A DNA stretch of 5,231 nucleotides, from contig JACPKO010000093.1 in NCBI GenBank assembly GCA_016186985.1, positions 1 to 5,231 of the forward strand. The letters are read 5' to 3'. The translations under genes were made by a program, and so were the position numbers. Positions 4,760 to 5,231 of the stretch are shown here, piece after piece; positions within the stretch are counted from its first letter, which is position 1; each line of letters opens with the position of its first letter. Origin of the DNA: Candidatus Daviesbacteria bacterium. GTDB lineage: Bacteria > Patescibacteriota > Microgenomatia > Daviesbacterales > UBA10151. Under the pieces are notes generated by a model. The model ran no database searches. It saw only the letters and a list, made by a program, of their open reading frames with translations, and had not been told where the DNA came from.

Positions 4760-4768
4760 TGGGGATAA
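4760..4768 (-). promoter_or_regulatory. DnaA box TTATCCCCA facing the cluster
   Basis: Exact copy, on the minus strand, of the box at 4602-4610. It ends 6 bp before the predicted extended -10 of the nuclease gene, so bound DnaA could also affect that promoter. Confidence 0.65.
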
Positions 4769-4774
4769 GTTTTC

Positions 4775-4783
4775 TGGTAGAAT
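4775..4783 (+). promoter_or_regulatory. Extended -10 promoter of the nuclease gene
   Basis: TGG-TAGAAT fits an extended -10 with one mismatch in the hexamer. The expected start near 4790 leaves about 5 nt before the ATG at 4795. No clear -35 and no Shine-Dalgarno are seen. Confidence 0.45.
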
Positions 4784-4794
4784 GTAATACTTCT

Positions 4795-5231
4795 ATGGAT
4801 AATCAGATAATTATTTATACGGGATTAATAGTTTTAGCTCTAATTATAGCTTACCTTTTGGGACGCATTCACTCAAAAAGAACCCAGGATATCCCGCAGG
4901 ACATAATAGACTTATACAGGAAAGTGGACGGATTGCCTATACGCATACTGCAGACTATACAGGGATCAATCAACCCTCAAAAAGGCAAGGTTGCTGAACT
5001 TCTAACTTATGCGGAACTTAGATATGACTATGACCGGATAATACCTTTGGGTCACCCGGTTGATTTCGTAGGGATAAAAAATAATGAGCGGATTGATTTT
5101 ATCGAGGTAAAATCAGGAGAAAGCTTTGTCTTGACAGATGAGGAAAAACATATTAGAAAGCTAGTTACAGAAGGAAGAGTTAATTTCCGGCTTATTAAGA
5201 TTACAGAGTCGGAAATTAATCAATTTATGTC
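4795..5231 (+). CDS. Membrane-anchored Holliday-junction-resolvase-like endonuclease, 3' end outside the window
   Basis: The first 145 residues are visible; no stop is reached. Residues about 5-23 (IIIYTGLIVLALIIAYLLG) form one N-terminal transmembrane helix, followed by basic residues, so the rest is probably cytoplasmic. A nuclease-like domain follows, with GKVAE (65-69), PVDF (D90) and IEVKSG (E104, K106). This is the E...D...E-x-K layout of PD-(D/E)xK nucleases and fits the predicted Holliday-junction resolvase-like family (Endonuc_Holl type). The start is the first ATG after the predicted promoter. The family is known from prediction only: cleavage of branched DNA is an inference, and other roles in DNA repair or uptake are possible. 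Its location next to oriC in place of dnaN is notable. Confidence 0.8.
   Translation, partial: MDNQIIIYTGLIVLALIIAYLLGRIHSKRTQDIPQDIIDLYRKVDGLPIRILQTIQGSINPQKGKVAELLTYAELRYDYDRIIPLGHPVDFVGIKNNERIDFIEVKSGESFVLTDEEKHIRKLVTEGRVNFRLIKITESEINQFM

Larger units (their letters stand above)
4569..4794. other. Probable replication origin (oriC)
   Basis: This 226-bp non-coding gap directly follows dnaA and has the parts expected of a bacterial origin. A cluster of same-direction DnaA boxes at the left is followed by repeated TTTCAACA motifs, an A/T-rich segment at 4701-4748, and an opposite-facing DnaA box at 4760-4768. The location next to dnaA and the box cluster make the call likely; strand-skew data would be needed to confirm it. 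Confidence 0.75.

Overview
The window is the chromosome replication-origin neighbourhood of a low-GC bacterium. It most likely comes from the Candidate Phyla Radiation (Patescibacteria), probably Microgenomates. I infer this from compact proteins (YidC 285 aa without a large periplasmic domain, Jag 155 aa without its N-terminal domain, YidD 66 aa), a membrane protein carrying the motif PTQLGKHFWP, and intergenic gaps filled with short A/T-rich repeats. The taxon is recognised from memory and was not tested by a search. TGA acts as a normal stop (end of rnpA), which argues against the TGA-recoding CPR lineages.

Layout. On the minus strand, reading leftward from about 3017, are rpmH, rnpA, yidD and yidC, which overlap and form one tight operon. 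After a 119-bp gap comes jag (khpB) with its own promoter, and after an 87-bp gap the first 282 codons of an O-antigen-ligase-like membrane protein that leaves the window at base 1. On the plus strand, diverging from rpmH, is dnaA (3225-4568). It is followed by a 226-bp probable oriC with DnaA boxes of the form TTATCCCCR and an A/T-rich unwinding region. Then comes the start of a membrane-anchored Holliday-junction-resolvase-like nuclease gene that leaves the window at 5231. dnaN, the usual gene after dnaA, is not next to it.

The core genes form the classical rpmH-dnaA block: ribosomal protein L34, the RNase P protein, the membrane insertase YidC with its helper YidD, the RNA-binding protein Jag, and the replication initiator. 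YidC/YidD handle membrane-protein insertion and RnpA handles tRNA maturation. DnaA acts at the adjacent oriC and probably represses its own promoter, where two DnaA-box-like sites lie between the -35 and -10 elements.

The most unusual content is between the genes. The gaps at 848-939, 1433-1560 and 3042-3146 are built from degenerate heptamers in strict 7-bp register. Two of them, on either side of the rpmH-yidC operon, share a 49-bp heptad block in the same order (about 40/49 identical) followed by T-rich heptads in inverted orientation. One of these repeats runs into the 3' end of yidC and encodes its last residues. Four transcription starts (jag, rpmH, dnaA, the nuclease gene) have predicted -10 boxes so close to the start codon that the mRNAs would be leaderless or nearly so, and none has a Shine-Dalgarno. 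Only yidC, inside the operon, has a strong one.
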